DNA of 5,447 nucleotides from Bacteroidaceae bacterium (GTDB lineage: Bacteria; Bacteroidota; Bacteroidia; Bacteroidales; Bacteroidaceae). The stretch's first letter is position 1. Each line of letters begins with the position of its first letter. The stretch covers positions 1 through 5,447 of the forward strand of contig CAAGDO010000053.1 in assembly GCA_900768625.1 (NCBI GenBank), in the 5' to 3' direction. The translations under genes were made by a program, and so were the position numbers. The notes below the pieces were generated by a model, which was given only the letters and a program-made list of their open reading frames with translations, made no database searches and was not told the origin of the DNA. Shown piece after piece: positions 1-5,447 of this stretch.

Positions 1-2
1 AG

Positions 3-74
3 TGGTTTGAGAAAAATTCAAGTCCTCATGTCCGATGGATAAAGGAAGTGTATTCTCATTCTATTTCTGTTTGA
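3..74 (+). CDS. Possible 3' end of a plus-strand gene, cut by the window edge
   Basis: One frame is open from the left edge to a TGA at 72-74 and encodes 23 residues beginning WFEKNSSPHVRW and ending SISV. The mix of Trp (two TGG codons), charged and aromatic residues looks like real protein, and the other two plus frames stop early (a TGA at 8-10 and a TAA at 40-42). The piece is too short to assign a family, and an open run of this length can occur by chance. If real, the gene converges on pflB, with the pflB terminator between the two stop codons. Confidence 0.3.
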   Translation, partial: WFEKNSSPHVRWIKEVYSHSISV

Positions 75-162
75 CTATAAAAAAAGCCAGATGGGTCATT
101 TGTTGAATCATATGTTGCGCTGCGTGAGTTGACCGCACTTATAGCTTCGCGTTATACTTGCT

Positions 163-215
163 GCAAAAGAAACCGCCCTTTGCCGTTCATGCGGACATGT
201 TCGGCAAAGGGCGGT
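163..215 (-). terminator. Intrinsic terminator of pflB
   Basis: A perfect 14-bp inverted repeat pairs 172-185 with 202-215 (core arms CCGCCCTTTGCCG and CGGCAAAGGGCGG). After a TT/TT mismatch the stem continues with CATG/CATG around a CGGA loop. Read on the minus strand, the hairpin is followed at once by TTTCTTTTGC, a U-rich tract, and it begins 45 bp after the pflB stop codon. The plus-strand side has no U tract, so it should act only on pflB transcripts. Confidence 0.88.
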
Positions 216-260
216 CAGGGAATGTCAGGAGGTTATCCTAAACCTGAAGAAGTGTCAGTC

Positions 261-2477
261 TTACATCTTCTGGTGGAACGTACGGGCAATCACCTCGAGC
301 TGGTGCTCGCGTGAGAGCTTCACGAAATTCACGGCGTAGCCGCTCACACGGATGGTCAACTGCGGATAGTTCTCGGGATGCTCCATGGCGTCCTCAAGCA
401 TTTCGCGGTTCAAGACGTTCACGTTGAGGTGGTGGGCACCCTTGGTGAAGTAGCCGTCCATCATGGTCACGAGGTTCTCAACGCGCTCTTCCTCCGTGGG
501 GCCGAGGCTCTTCGGGATGATGCTGAACGTGTTGGAGATACCGTCCTGCGAGTCGCGGTAGCGCAATTTGGCCACAGAAGCCAAAGAAGCGATTGCACCG
601 CTCTTGTCGCGGCCGTGCATCGGATTGGCACCCGGAGCGAAAGCCACACCAGCCTCGCGGCCGTCGGGAGTGGCACCCGTCTTCTTGCCATACATCACGT
701 TTGACGTGATTGTGAGGAGGGAGAGGGTGGGGCGGGCGTTCTTGTAGACGGGGAGCTTCTTCAGCTCTTTGTCGAAGAAGTAGACGAGATCAACACCCAG
801 GTGGTCCACACGGTCGTCGTTGTTACCGAAGTAGGGGAATTCACCCTCGATGTCGAAGGACTCGGTCAAGCCCATCTCGTTGCGCTTGGCAGTCACCTTG
901 GCATATTTGATGGCCGAGAGGGAGTCGATGGCGATGGAAAGACCGGCAGCACCGTAGGCGATGTTGATGCGCGGGTTGGTGTCGATGAGGGCCATTTGTG
1001 CCTTCTCGTAGTAGTACTTGTCGTGCATGTAGTGGATGATGTTCATCGAATCGTTGTAGATTCGTGCAATCTGCGTCAGCACGAGCTTGTAGTTCTTGAT
1101 GACCTCCTCGTAGTTGAGCACGTCAGAAGAGAGGGCGGGGATGCCTTCGAGCATCAGCGTGCCCGTCTTCTCGCAGCGACCGCCGTTGATGGCGAGGAGC
1201 AAAGCCTTGGCCAGGTTGCAGCGGGCGCCGAAGAACTGGATCTGGCGGCCGATGTCCTGATAGCTCACGCAGCATGCGATTCCGTAGTCGTCAGAGCCGC
1301 GCACCTCACGCATCAGCGTGTCGTTCTCATACTGGATCGATGAAGTGTCGATGCTCACCTTGGCACAGAAGTTCTTGAAACCTTCGGGCAATTCGGGGCT
1401 CCAGAGCACCGTGAGGTTGGGCTCGGGTGAAGGACCGAGGTTGTAGAGCGTCTGGAGGAAACGGAAGGATGTCTTCGTCACCTTCGTACGGCCGTCGTTG
1501 AAGCGGCCACCGAGAGATTCCGTCACCCAAGTCGGGTCACCGGCGAAGATTTCGTTGTAGGCGTCCATACGGAGGTGACGCACCATGCGGAGTTTGATCA
1601 CAAACTGGTCGATGAGTTCCTGTGCGAAAGTCTCATCAATCAGTCCGTGCTTGAGATCGTGCTCGATGTAGATGTCGAGGAATGAGGAAACGTTGCCGAG
1701 CGACATGGCAGCACCGTCCTGTTCCTTCACGGCAGCTAGGTAGGCCATATAAACCCACTGCACAGCTTCCTGAGCCGTCTGGGCGGGGCGGTTGAGCTCG
1801 AGTCCGTACATCTCGCCCATCTTGGCGATTTCCTTCAGGGCCTTGATCTGCTCTGCCACTTCCTCGCGCAGACGGATGCGGTCTTCTGTCATGGGGCTTC
1901 CGATGGCCTGCTTGTCAGCTTCCTTGGCTGCAATCAGGCGGTCCGTGCCATATACGGCCAGACGACGGTAGTCACCGATGATACGTCCGCGGGCATAGTT
2001 GTCGGGCAGACCGGTGAGGAAACCGAGTGAACGGAAACGGCGGATCTCTTCTGTGTAGACGTCGAACACGCCGTCGTTATGGGTCTTACGGTAGTGGGTG
2101 AAGATGTCCTTCACCTGGGGATTCACTTCCTTGCCGTGCTGTGCACAGGCTTTTTCCACCACCTTGATACCTCCGAAGGGTTTGATGGCGCGGCGCAGCA
2201 ACTCGTCAGTTTGCAGACCTACGATCAGCTCGTCCTCTTTCTTGATGTAGCCGGGCTTGTGGGAAGTGATGGTTGAAACCGTGTCGGGGTCGAACGAACG
2301 TACGCCACCGTTGGCACGCTCTTCCTCCAAAGCCTTGAGGCATACGTCCCACACGCGCTTCGTGCGTTCCGTGGGGCCTACAAGGAAGGATGCGTCGCCT
2401 TCGTAGGGGGTGATGTTACGGCTGACAAAGTCAGTCACATTGATCTGTTCGTTCCAAAGTCCTTCGTTGAAAGTCAT
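261..2477 (-). CDS. pflB: Formate acetyltransferase (pyruvate formate-lyase)
   Basis: This cytoplasmic glycyl-radical enzyme converts pyruvate and coenzyme A to acetyl-CoA and formate during anaerobic fermentation. The 738-aa product is close to the E. coli length (760) and appears complete. Catalytic Cys402-Cys403 lie in YGIACCVSYQ (E. coli Cys418-Cys419). Arg419 in QFFGAR and Trp317 in DPTWVTES fall where the E. coli active-site Arg435 and Trp333 would align. Near the C terminus RVSGYAV carries Gly713, 25 residues from the end as in E. coli, the glycine that becomes the radical. The ATG start gives the family N terminus; no Shine-Dalgarno site is visible, as is usual in Bacteroidetes. Codons are GC-rich and biased, consistent with high expression. 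It seems monocistronic: its own promoter lies about 270 bp upstream and a terminator lies just downstream. The activating enzyme gene pflA is not adjacent on either side within the window. The radical is oxygen-sensitive, implying an anaerobic lifestyle. Confidence 0.97.
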   Translation of the reverse strand: MTFNEGLWNEQINVTDFVSRNITPYEGDASFLVGPTERTKRVWDVCLKALEEERANGGVRSFDPDTVSTITSHKPGYIKKEDELIVGLQTDELLRRAIKPFGGIKVVEKACAQHGKEVNPQVKDIFTHYRKTHNDGVFDVYTEEIRRFRSLGFLTGLPDNYARGRIIGDYRRLAVYGTDRLIAAKEADKQAIGSPMTEDRIRLREEVAEQIKALKEIAKMGEMYGLELNRPAQTAQEAVQWVYMAYLAAVKEQDGAAMSLGNVSSFLDIYIEHDLKHGLIDETFAQELIDQFVIKLRMVRHLRMDAYNEIFAGDPTWVTESLGGRFNDGRTKVTKTSFRFLQTLYNLGPSPEPNLTVLWSPELPEGFKNFCAKVSIDTSSIQYENDTLMREVRGSDDYGIACCVSYQDIGRQIQFFGARCNLAKALLLAINGGRCEKTGTLMLEGIPALSSDVLNYEEVIKNYKLVLTQIARIYNDSMNIIHYMHDKYYYEKAQMALIDTNPRINIAYGAAGLSIAIDSLSAIKYAKVTAKRNEMGLTESFDIEGEFPYFGNNDDRVDHLGVDLVYFFDKELKKLPVYKNARPTLSLLTITSNVMYGKKTGATPDGREAGVAFAPGANPMHGRDKSGAIASLASVAKLRYRDSQDGISNTFSIIPKSLGPTEEERVENLVTMMDGYFTKGAHHLNVNVLNREMLEDAMEHPENYPQLTIRVSGYAVNFVKLSREHQLEVIARTFHQKM

Positions 2478-2518
2478 TTGTTGGAAAAATTTGGTAATTG
2501 GATAATGAAGCTGCCGTT

Positions 2519-2581
2519 CCCCTTATGCCTTCCTTTCGATGGAACATCAGCTTTCGGGGGCTTCTGCTCAAAGGCATGGGG
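2519..2581 (-). repeat. Inverted repeat (long imperfect hairpin) in pflB leader
   Basis: In RNA order the arms are CCCCATGCCTT and AAGGCATaaGGGG, eleven base pairs with one two-base bulge, enclosing about 39 nt. It begins about 40 nt upstream of the pflB start codon, so it could influence translation or mRNA stability. Function is inferred only from position and pairing. Confidence 0.5.
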
Positions 2582-2617
2582 CCGGAGGCTTGAGATTTCT
2601 TTTGTTTGTTTTTGGGG

Positions 2618-2636
2618 TGGGAACTTGCGGTTCCCA
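2618..2636 (-). repeat. Short perfect hairpin in pflB leader
   Basis: TGGGAAC (2618-2624) pairs perfectly with GTTCCCA (2630-2636) around a 5-nt loop. No U tract follows on either strand, so it is not a typical intrinsic terminator. Confidence 0.45.
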
Positions 2637-2754
2637 ATGGGGGGATAGCGGCCATCATCCGGTTAGCGACTTGGTGAGGCCGTAGTTGTTGAATGTCGTA
2701 GAATATAAAAGTTAGTGCCTGATGCCTAGCTTGGTCTTGTTTGTGTTCTTGATG

Positions 2755-2785
2755 CAAAGTTACTGCTTTGATTCGTATCGTGCAA
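2755..2785 (-). promoter_or_regulatory. Predicted pflB promoter (Bacteroidetes -33/-7 type)
   Basis: On the minus strand TAACTTTG (2762 down to 2755) matches the Bacteroidetes -7 consensus TAnnTTTG exactly. A TTG (2785 down to 2783) lies 20 bp upstream of it, near the usual -33 spacing. Predicted transcription start is around 2748. A dyad, CAAAG-N6-CTTTG (2755-2759 with 2766-2770), overlaps the -7 element and could be an operator, though it may be chance. No other exact -7 match was found between this site and the pflB start. Confidence 0.6.
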
Positions 2786-2882
2786 TGTTTTGCCCTTTCT
2801 TAGTGTACTTTTATTCAGCTTTTTTCCTATAGCTTCATTGTTTGCGGATTCAACATGGCAATTGTGACAAAATAAGGACACG

Positions 2883-3086
2883 ATGCTTGTGCGTTTCCTT
2901 GTGCAGGCTCCGTTGCCTGAAGCCGATGTGGCATTCATGTGTAATTGTACTGTGAACGGGGCTGTACCGAAGCCAGTCGGCAGATCTGGTGGTGTCTCAA
3001 GTGAAGCATATTGTTTATTTGAATCTTGTGTCAAGAAAGTGGAAAAGCAGCTTGTTCTGTCGTATGTGGAAGATTGCAGACGTTGA
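2883..3086 (+). CDS. Small cysteine-containing ORF of unknown function; coding status uncertain
   Basis: This 67-codon ORF lies alone in the 795-bp divergent gap between pflB and the TPR regulator. An AAGGA run (2874-2878) sits 4 nt before the ATG, unusually good for this group. The region is richer in G+C than the AT-rich sequence beside it, and the codons look plausible. The product has five cysteines (20, 22, 44, 49, 65), including a C-x-C pair, a Gly/Pro-rich middle (around 26-37) and a lysine/glutamate-rich C-terminal part that could be helical. There is no signal peptide or membrane segment. I do not recognise a family. No exact -7 promoter element is seen upstream; TACTTTTA at 2806-2813 has one mismatch. 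It could instead be a structured RNA or a repeated element, since hairpin-forming segments such as 2904-2919 occur in it and the opposite strand is also open. Confidence 0.33.
   Translation: MLVRFLVQAPLPEADVAFMCNCTVNGAVPKPVGRSGGVSSEAYCLFESCVKKVEKQLVLSYVEDCRR
2904..2919. repeat. Short inverted repeat inside the small ORF region
   Basis: CAGGC (2904-2908) pairs with GCCTG (2915-2919) around a 6-nt loop. It is a minor signal, noted because it leaves open that this stretch works as RNA rather than as a protein-coding gene. Confidence 0.3.
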
Positions 3087-3272
3087 GGGTTGGAATATAC
3101 GCTAATGATTGACCTTCAAATTTCAAAAATAGACCTATTAATGTTAGTGAAACTTTTGTATATAACAGATATTCAGATGTTTAGTGTGTTTGGTGATACC
3201 CCGATATATAGACCTTCTTTTCTTCAATCCTCCCGAAAAACTTCGTAATTTTGCGCCCAAAATGCTCATCAT
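3087..3272. other. AT-rich upstream region of the TPR regulator, no gene
   Basis: This stretch is AT-rich and holds no convincing ORF. Its only clear signal is the -7 element near its right end. No terminator-like hairpin was seen after the small ORF. Confidence 0.5.
3246..3253 (+). promoter_or_regulatory. Predicted -7 promoter element of the TPR regulator gene
   Basis: TAATTTTG matches the Bacteroidetes -7 consensus TAnnTTTG exactly and ends 19 bp before the ATG at 3273, so the predicted 5' leader is only about a dozen nucleotides. No good TTTG or TTG is visible at the expected -33 distance, where the sequence is T/C-rich. This lowers confidence and would fit a promoter that needs an activator. 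Confidence 0.5.
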
Positions 3273-4652
3273 ATGCAAAAACTCCATCACATTTTCTTTT
3301 TGCTTTTGGCCCTTGCAGTAGCTACAGCTTGTCATCAGCGTCAACAATCAACAATCAAGCAAGCAATTGCTTTGGCTAATGAATCTCCCGACAGCGCATT
3401 GAAAGTGCTCGATGGGATTAATCGCCATTCTTTGTCGGATGGCGAGCAAGCCATGTATGCGTTGGCTTATACCCTTGCGCAAGATAAAAGCGGTTTGGAT
3501 GTCGACAATGATTCCCTTATAAGGTTGGCTTATGATCACTACAAGGACGCACCGACAGATAGTCTGTACGGACGTTGTATGTACTATATGGGAAAATACT
3601 ATATGCTCGTTGATAGTTTAGAGCGTGCCAAGTATTGTTTGAGTTTGTCCGAAAAAGTTTTCTGCTCTTTGAAGGACACGGCTAACCAGTGTATGGCTTT
3701 ATTGAGATTATGCTGGATTGATGAATACCGTAATCCCAAAATAGCATTGATGTGTGCGAATAAGGCCTCGACACTATATAGTAATTACAGTCATTCAAAA
3801 CCTTTATATATGATGATGTACACTATAGCAGTAGTGCAGAGCAATTTTTTTTGTGGTGATACAGCAAAGTCGGTCGAAATTTCTAAAAAGCTTTTAAAAC
3901 AAGCAGAGGAGAGCGGAGATTCTAGTTTTTGCAGTGAGGCATATCATAATCTTTCTTGGGTCTATGCGGGAACAGGAGAGCATGATGAAGCATTGCACTA
4001 TGCTCAACTTGCTCTTGATTATTCCATGGTGAAAAGAAAAAACCTATATTTAAATCTAGCACAATGTTATGAAGATTGTGGTAAAAACATCGAAGCATTC
4101 AATCTGCTTGATACATTGCAGGTGAATAGTGAAAATGATAAGTTTCATTCATTTCATTCGAGATTTCAATTATCTTGTAAAATGGGTAATAATAACAAAA
4201 TTATGGTATATGCTGATTCTGCATTTGAAAATCTAGCAGAAATGTACGTAGAGGCAGCAAACGATAAGGATAAGTATTATTCAGAAGCTATGAATAATGT
4301 AAAAAAAACATCATATGAGAAAGGACGAGCTTCGCAATATCAGATGATCGTGATGCTTCTTATCTTTCTATCTGTCATATCTGCACTTTGGCTCTCTAGT
4401 GCATATTCGAACCACCAAAAGAAGGTTCGCTTGAAAATGCAAGAAGAAAGAGAATTGGCAAGAAAAGAGAAGGAAGCGATTCTCAAGGAATGTGATTCTG
4501 TTAAGGAACGCTATGATAAAGAATTAGAAAAACAATCGGCCACAATAGAATTGCTTAGAGAGTATATTGTTCAAAAAGTGGATATCATATGCAGACTCAA
4601 GTCATTCGACGGGAAATCATCCCATCATGTTGTTTTGAATGATCAGGATTGA
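3273..4652 (+). CDS. Membrane-bound TPR regulator, N-terminal part (truncated by in-frame TGA)
   Basis: The 459-aa product begins with a hydrophobic signal segment (about 7-19) ending ATAC, a loose lipobox with Cys20. Helical repeats of TPR type follow from about 28 to 330; the clearest are about 96-130 and 222-250 (YHNLSWVYAG, then EALHYAQLAL). One transmembrane helix lies at about 358-378, followed by a lysine/glutamate-rich coiled coil at about 383-438. The likely topology is TPR region in the periplasm and coiled coil in the cytoplasm. Related Bacteroidetes proteins continue into a C-terminal DNA-binding HTH. Here a TGA after D459 stops the frame, but the HTH follows in the same frame (to 4904), for a 543-codon gene in total. 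As translated, this part would be a membrane sensor without its DNA-binding end. Upstream Trp codons (148, 229, 373) are all TGG. The ATG start is chosen because it yields the signal peptide. The ligand and target genes cannot be told from the sequence. Confidence 0.82.
   Translation: MQKLHHIFFLLLALAVATACHQRQQSTIKQAIALANESPDSALKVLDGINRHSLSDGEQAMYALAYTLAQDKSGLDVDNDSLIRLAYDHYKDAPTDSLYGRCMYYMGKYYMLVDSLERAKYCLSLSEKVFCSLKDTANQCMALLRLCWIDEYRNPKIALMCANKASTLYSNYSHSKPLYMMMYTIAVVQSNFFCGDTAKSVEISKKLLKQAEESGDSSFCSEAYHNLSWVYAGTGEHDEALHYAQLALDYSMVKRKNLYLNLAQCYEDCGKNIEAFNLLDTLQVNSENDKFHSFHSRFQLSCKMGNNNKIMVYADSAFENLAEMYVEAANDKDKYYSEAMNNVKKTSYEKGRASQYQMIVMLLIFLSVISALWLSSAYSNHQKKVRLKMQEERELARKEKEAILKECDSVKERYDKELEKQSATIELLREYIVQKVDIICRLKSFDGKSSHHVVLNDQD
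4650..4652 (+). other. In-frame TGA at a probably conserved tryptophan
   Basis: The frame reads D-Q-D, TGA, K-D-I-E-E-F-L-D, then 75 more sense codons to a TAA. From memory of the family, the residue between D and K/E in this linker is normally Trp, so TGA is best explained as TGG with a single G-to-A change. The sequence on both sides shows no frameshift or further stop. Genetic-code reassignment is unlikely because pflB and this gene use TGG for Trp elsewhere and show no other internal TGA. Confidence 0.75.
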
Positions 4653-4670
4653 AAAGATATTGAGGAATTC

Positions 4671-4904
4671 TTGGATATTACTTCTGATAACTTTGTTAAG
4701 AGAATTCGTGAAAAGTTTCCCGATTTCAAGGAAAAAGAATACCAGATGCTGATGCTCATACGAATTGATCTCCCTACTAAGACGCCGGCCAACATCTATG
4801 GTATTAGTGAAAAGTCTGTAAAACAGAGACTTTTGGTATTAAAGAAGAAAGTGGGATTGTATGACCCTACTCTCTCATTGCGTGACTTTGTTGATGGGTA
4901 TTAA
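4671..4904 (+). CDS. C-terminal HTH DNA-binding part of the split TPR regulator
   Basis: This 77-aa stretch lies in the same frame as the upstream gene, 18 nt beyond its TGA, and corresponds to residues 467-543 of the undisrupted protein. It holds NFVKRIREKFP, then KEKEYQMLMLIRI (about 486-498), a turn, and SEKSVKQRLLVLKKKVG (about 512-528). The last is a LuxR/GerE-like recognition helix pattern with basic residues, as in the C termini of Bacteroidetes TPR regulators. If translated separately it could start at TTG 4671, preceded by GAGGA (4662-4666) with a 4-nt gap. TTG starts and Shine-Dalgarno use are uncommon in this group, however, and those bases also encode the linker E-E. It may instead be reached by readthrough, or be an untranslated remnant. 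The preceding in-frame codons 4653-4670 (KDIEEF) belong to the same domain. The family assignment is firmer than the claim of independent expression. Confidence 0.6.
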   Translation: MDITSDNFVKRIREKFPDFKEKEYQMLMLIRIDLPTKTPANIYGISEKSVKQRLLVLKKKVGLYDPTLSLRDFVDGY

Positions 4905-4923
4905 TCTATATTGTATTAACCCA
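4895..4923 (+). repeat. Inverted repeat over the HTH stop codon; weak terminator candidate
   Basis: TGGGT (4895-4899) and TAAT (4902-4905) pair with ATTAACCCA (4915-4923), giving nine base pairs with a two-base bulge around a 9-nt loop. It begins inside the last codons of the HTH gene. No U tract follows, so intrinsic termination is doubtful, though no better terminator is seen downstream of this gene. Confidence 0.3.
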
Positions 4924-5080
4924 CATTACAGCGCTCCCCGAGATAAATCTCAAATATTGCAAACGGGATGGAACGGATTTCATTAGATATTGGCTGATTT
5001 GCTTAAAAATATACAAATCGGCCTCAAATCCTCGTAGTAGTACACCCGCCCGTTTGCTGTTCTCCTCCAAAATGCGTTCC

Positions 5081-5099
5081 TTTGCCAACCCTGGGCAAA
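5081..5099. repeat. Inverted repeat TTTGCC / GGCAAA
   Basis: TTTGCC (5081-5086) pairs with GGCAAA (5094-5099) around 7 nt. It overlaps the first copy of the CCCTGGGCA direct repeat. No U tract follows on either strand. Confidence 0.35.
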
Positions 5100-5285
5100 A
5101 GCGTGAAAACATAAAAACATGGCACTTCGAAAAAGTTTGAAAAACTCGAGCTGAAAGCCCCACGCCAGGGTGCCGCATCGCTTGCCCTGGGCAGAGTACA
5201 TAGATTTACAAATTGCGGAAGCCGAAAAGCGAGAATAGAGTAGGCAATGAATCTTTTCAACGAAGTCGTCTGAACTTTTATGAAT

Positions 5286-5328
5286 TTCAAGATCTGCCTT
5301 TATTTTTGAGGCGTTTTGGGATCTTGAA
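5286..5328. repeat. Perfect 9-bp inverted repeat with a nested stem
   Basis: TTCAAGATC (5286-5294) pairs with GATCTTGAA (5320-5328). Inside it GCCT (5296-5299) can pair with AGGC (5309-5312). A nested structure of this kind could form in RNA from either strand. It is not followed by a U tract. Confidence 0.5.
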
Positions 5329-5334
5329 GAGGGA

Positions 5335-5350
5335 GTGTAGCGAGCTACAC
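5335..5350. repeat. Perfect palindrome GTGTAGC-GA-GCTACAC
   Basis: The 7-bp arms at 5335-5341 and 5344-5350 are separated by two bases. It lies 6 bp from the preceding inverted repeat. The symmetry suits either a protein-binding site or a tight hairpin. Confidence 0.5.
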
Positions 5351-5388
5351 GACCGATGAAAGGGCAAAAAACGGCCAAAAAGAAAGGT

Positions 5389-5430
5389 GAAGATTGAATT
5401 TAGAAGAAATAAACGCCAAATCAAATCTTC
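5389..5430. repeat. Imperfect 13-bp inverted repeat
   Basis: GAAGATTGAATTT (5389-5401) is complementary to AAATCAAATCTTC (5418-5430) at 11 of 13 positions, with a 16-nt gap. AT-rich sequence makes chance pairing more likely here than for the two repeats before it. Confidence 0.35.
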
Positions 5431-5447
5431 GTCAGAAAAGTTTAGAC

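Larger units (their letters stand above)
2478..2748 (-). promoter_or_regulatory. Long, structured 5' leader of pflB
   Basis: The only good promoter match upstream of pflB places transcription start near 2748, giving an untranslated leader of about 270 nt. It holds two clear inverted repeats. The larger pairs ATGCCTT (2525-2531) with AAGGCAT (2571-2577), extended by CCCC (2519-2522) with GGGG (2578-2581) across a two-base bulge, and encloses a smaller weak stem (2549-2562). The second is a 7-bp stem with a 5-nt loop (2618-2636). Neither is followed by a U tract on the minus strand, so they look like leader structure rather than terminators. I recognise no known riboswitch core. The start site is inferred, not observed. 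Confidence 0.45.
4905..5447. other. Gene-free region with several inverted repeats
   Basis: I see no supportable gene in these 543 bases. The minus strand has few stops, leaving three overlapping open frames of 88-131 codons (between about 4906 and 5378). The longest begins only at a TTG, none shows a recognisable domain, and all lack start signals. The region carries four inverted repeats (5081-5099, 5286-5328, 5335-5350, 5389-5430) and a 9-bp direct repeat, CCCTGGGCA, at 5089-5097 and 5185-5193. This could be a degenerate mobile or interspersed repeat, or an RNA-encoding stretch; the sequence alone does not decide. Confidence 0.5.

Noticed and set aside
801..1343. 180-codon plus-strand open frame inside pflB, plus other shorter frames there
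   Set aside because: Valine/aspartate/histidine-rich antisense shadow of the strongly biased pflB codons.
2431..2757. Minus-strand open frame running through the pflB leader into the pflB start
   Set aside because: It overlaps the pflB N terminus out of frame, spans the leader hairpins and has no family resemblance.
2726..3034. 102-codon minus-strand open frame upstream of pflB
   Set aside because: It runs across the predicted pflB promoter and opposite the small plus-strand ORF; low-complexity Ser/Thr/Lys-rich product with no motif.
2883..3086. Cobalamin, TPP or SAM riboswitch in the G+C island
   Set aside because: The conserved core segments expected of these riboswitches were not found, and neither flanking gene belongs to the relevant pathways.
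4650..4652. TGA as selenocysteine or a whole-genome TGA=Trp code
   Set aside because: The site aligns with Trp rather than Cys, no convincing stem-loop of selenocysteine-insertion type was noticed just downstream, and Trp is encoded by TGG throughout pflB and the rest of this gene with no other internal TGA.
4983..5378. 131-codon open frame on the minus strand, with two further overlapping frames (5024-5290 and 4906-5178)
   Set aside because: It begins at TTG without start signals, all three frames of the strand are open at once, and no domain or motif is recognisable. Better described as low stop density in non-coding or degenerate DNA.

Overview
The window suggests a member of the Bacteroidales, most likely Prevotella or a close relative. 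Three things point there: the Bacteroidetes-type promoter elements (TAnnTTTG at -7), the near absence of strong Shine-Dalgarno sites before the main genes, and a lipoprotein-like TPR / transmembrane / coiled-coil / HTH regulator of a type typical of this order. The genus is an inference from style, not from a marker gene.

Layout. Positions 1-74 hold a probable 3' tail of a plus-strand gene that enters from the left. Positions 261-2477 (minus) encode a complete formate acetyltransferase, PflB, with both catalytic cysteines and the glycyl-radical site. A strong intrinsic terminator (163-215) follows it. Positions 2478-3272 are a 795-bp divergent intergenic region. It holds a good pflB promoter about 270 bp upstream of the start codon (2755-2785), a leader rich in inverted repeats, one small cysteine-rich ORF of uncertain status (2883-3086), and a -7 element just before the next gene (3246-3253).

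Positions 3273-4904 (plus) read as one 543-codon membrane-bound regulator gene that is split by a single in-frame TGA at 4650-4652. The first part (459 aa) carries the lipoprotein-like signal, TPR region, transmembrane helix and coiled coil. The second part (about 83 codons, same frame) carries the DNA-binding HTH. The TGA sits where related proteins, as I recall them, have tryptophan (D-W-K/E-x-I-E-x-F-L-D), so it looks like TGG changed to TGA. This is the most notable observation in the window: a recent nonsense mutation, a sequencing error, readthrough, or two separately translated proteins.

Positions 4905-5447 contain no gene I can support, but several inverted repeats; it may be a degenerate or repeated intergenic element.

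Together: PflB is the anaerobic pyruvate-cleaving enzyme of central fermentation. The regulator is divergent from it, but nothing in the sequence shows that it controls pflB. No pflA (activating enzyme) lies in the window. I see no RNA gene of a known family, no CRISPR array and no intact insertion sequence.
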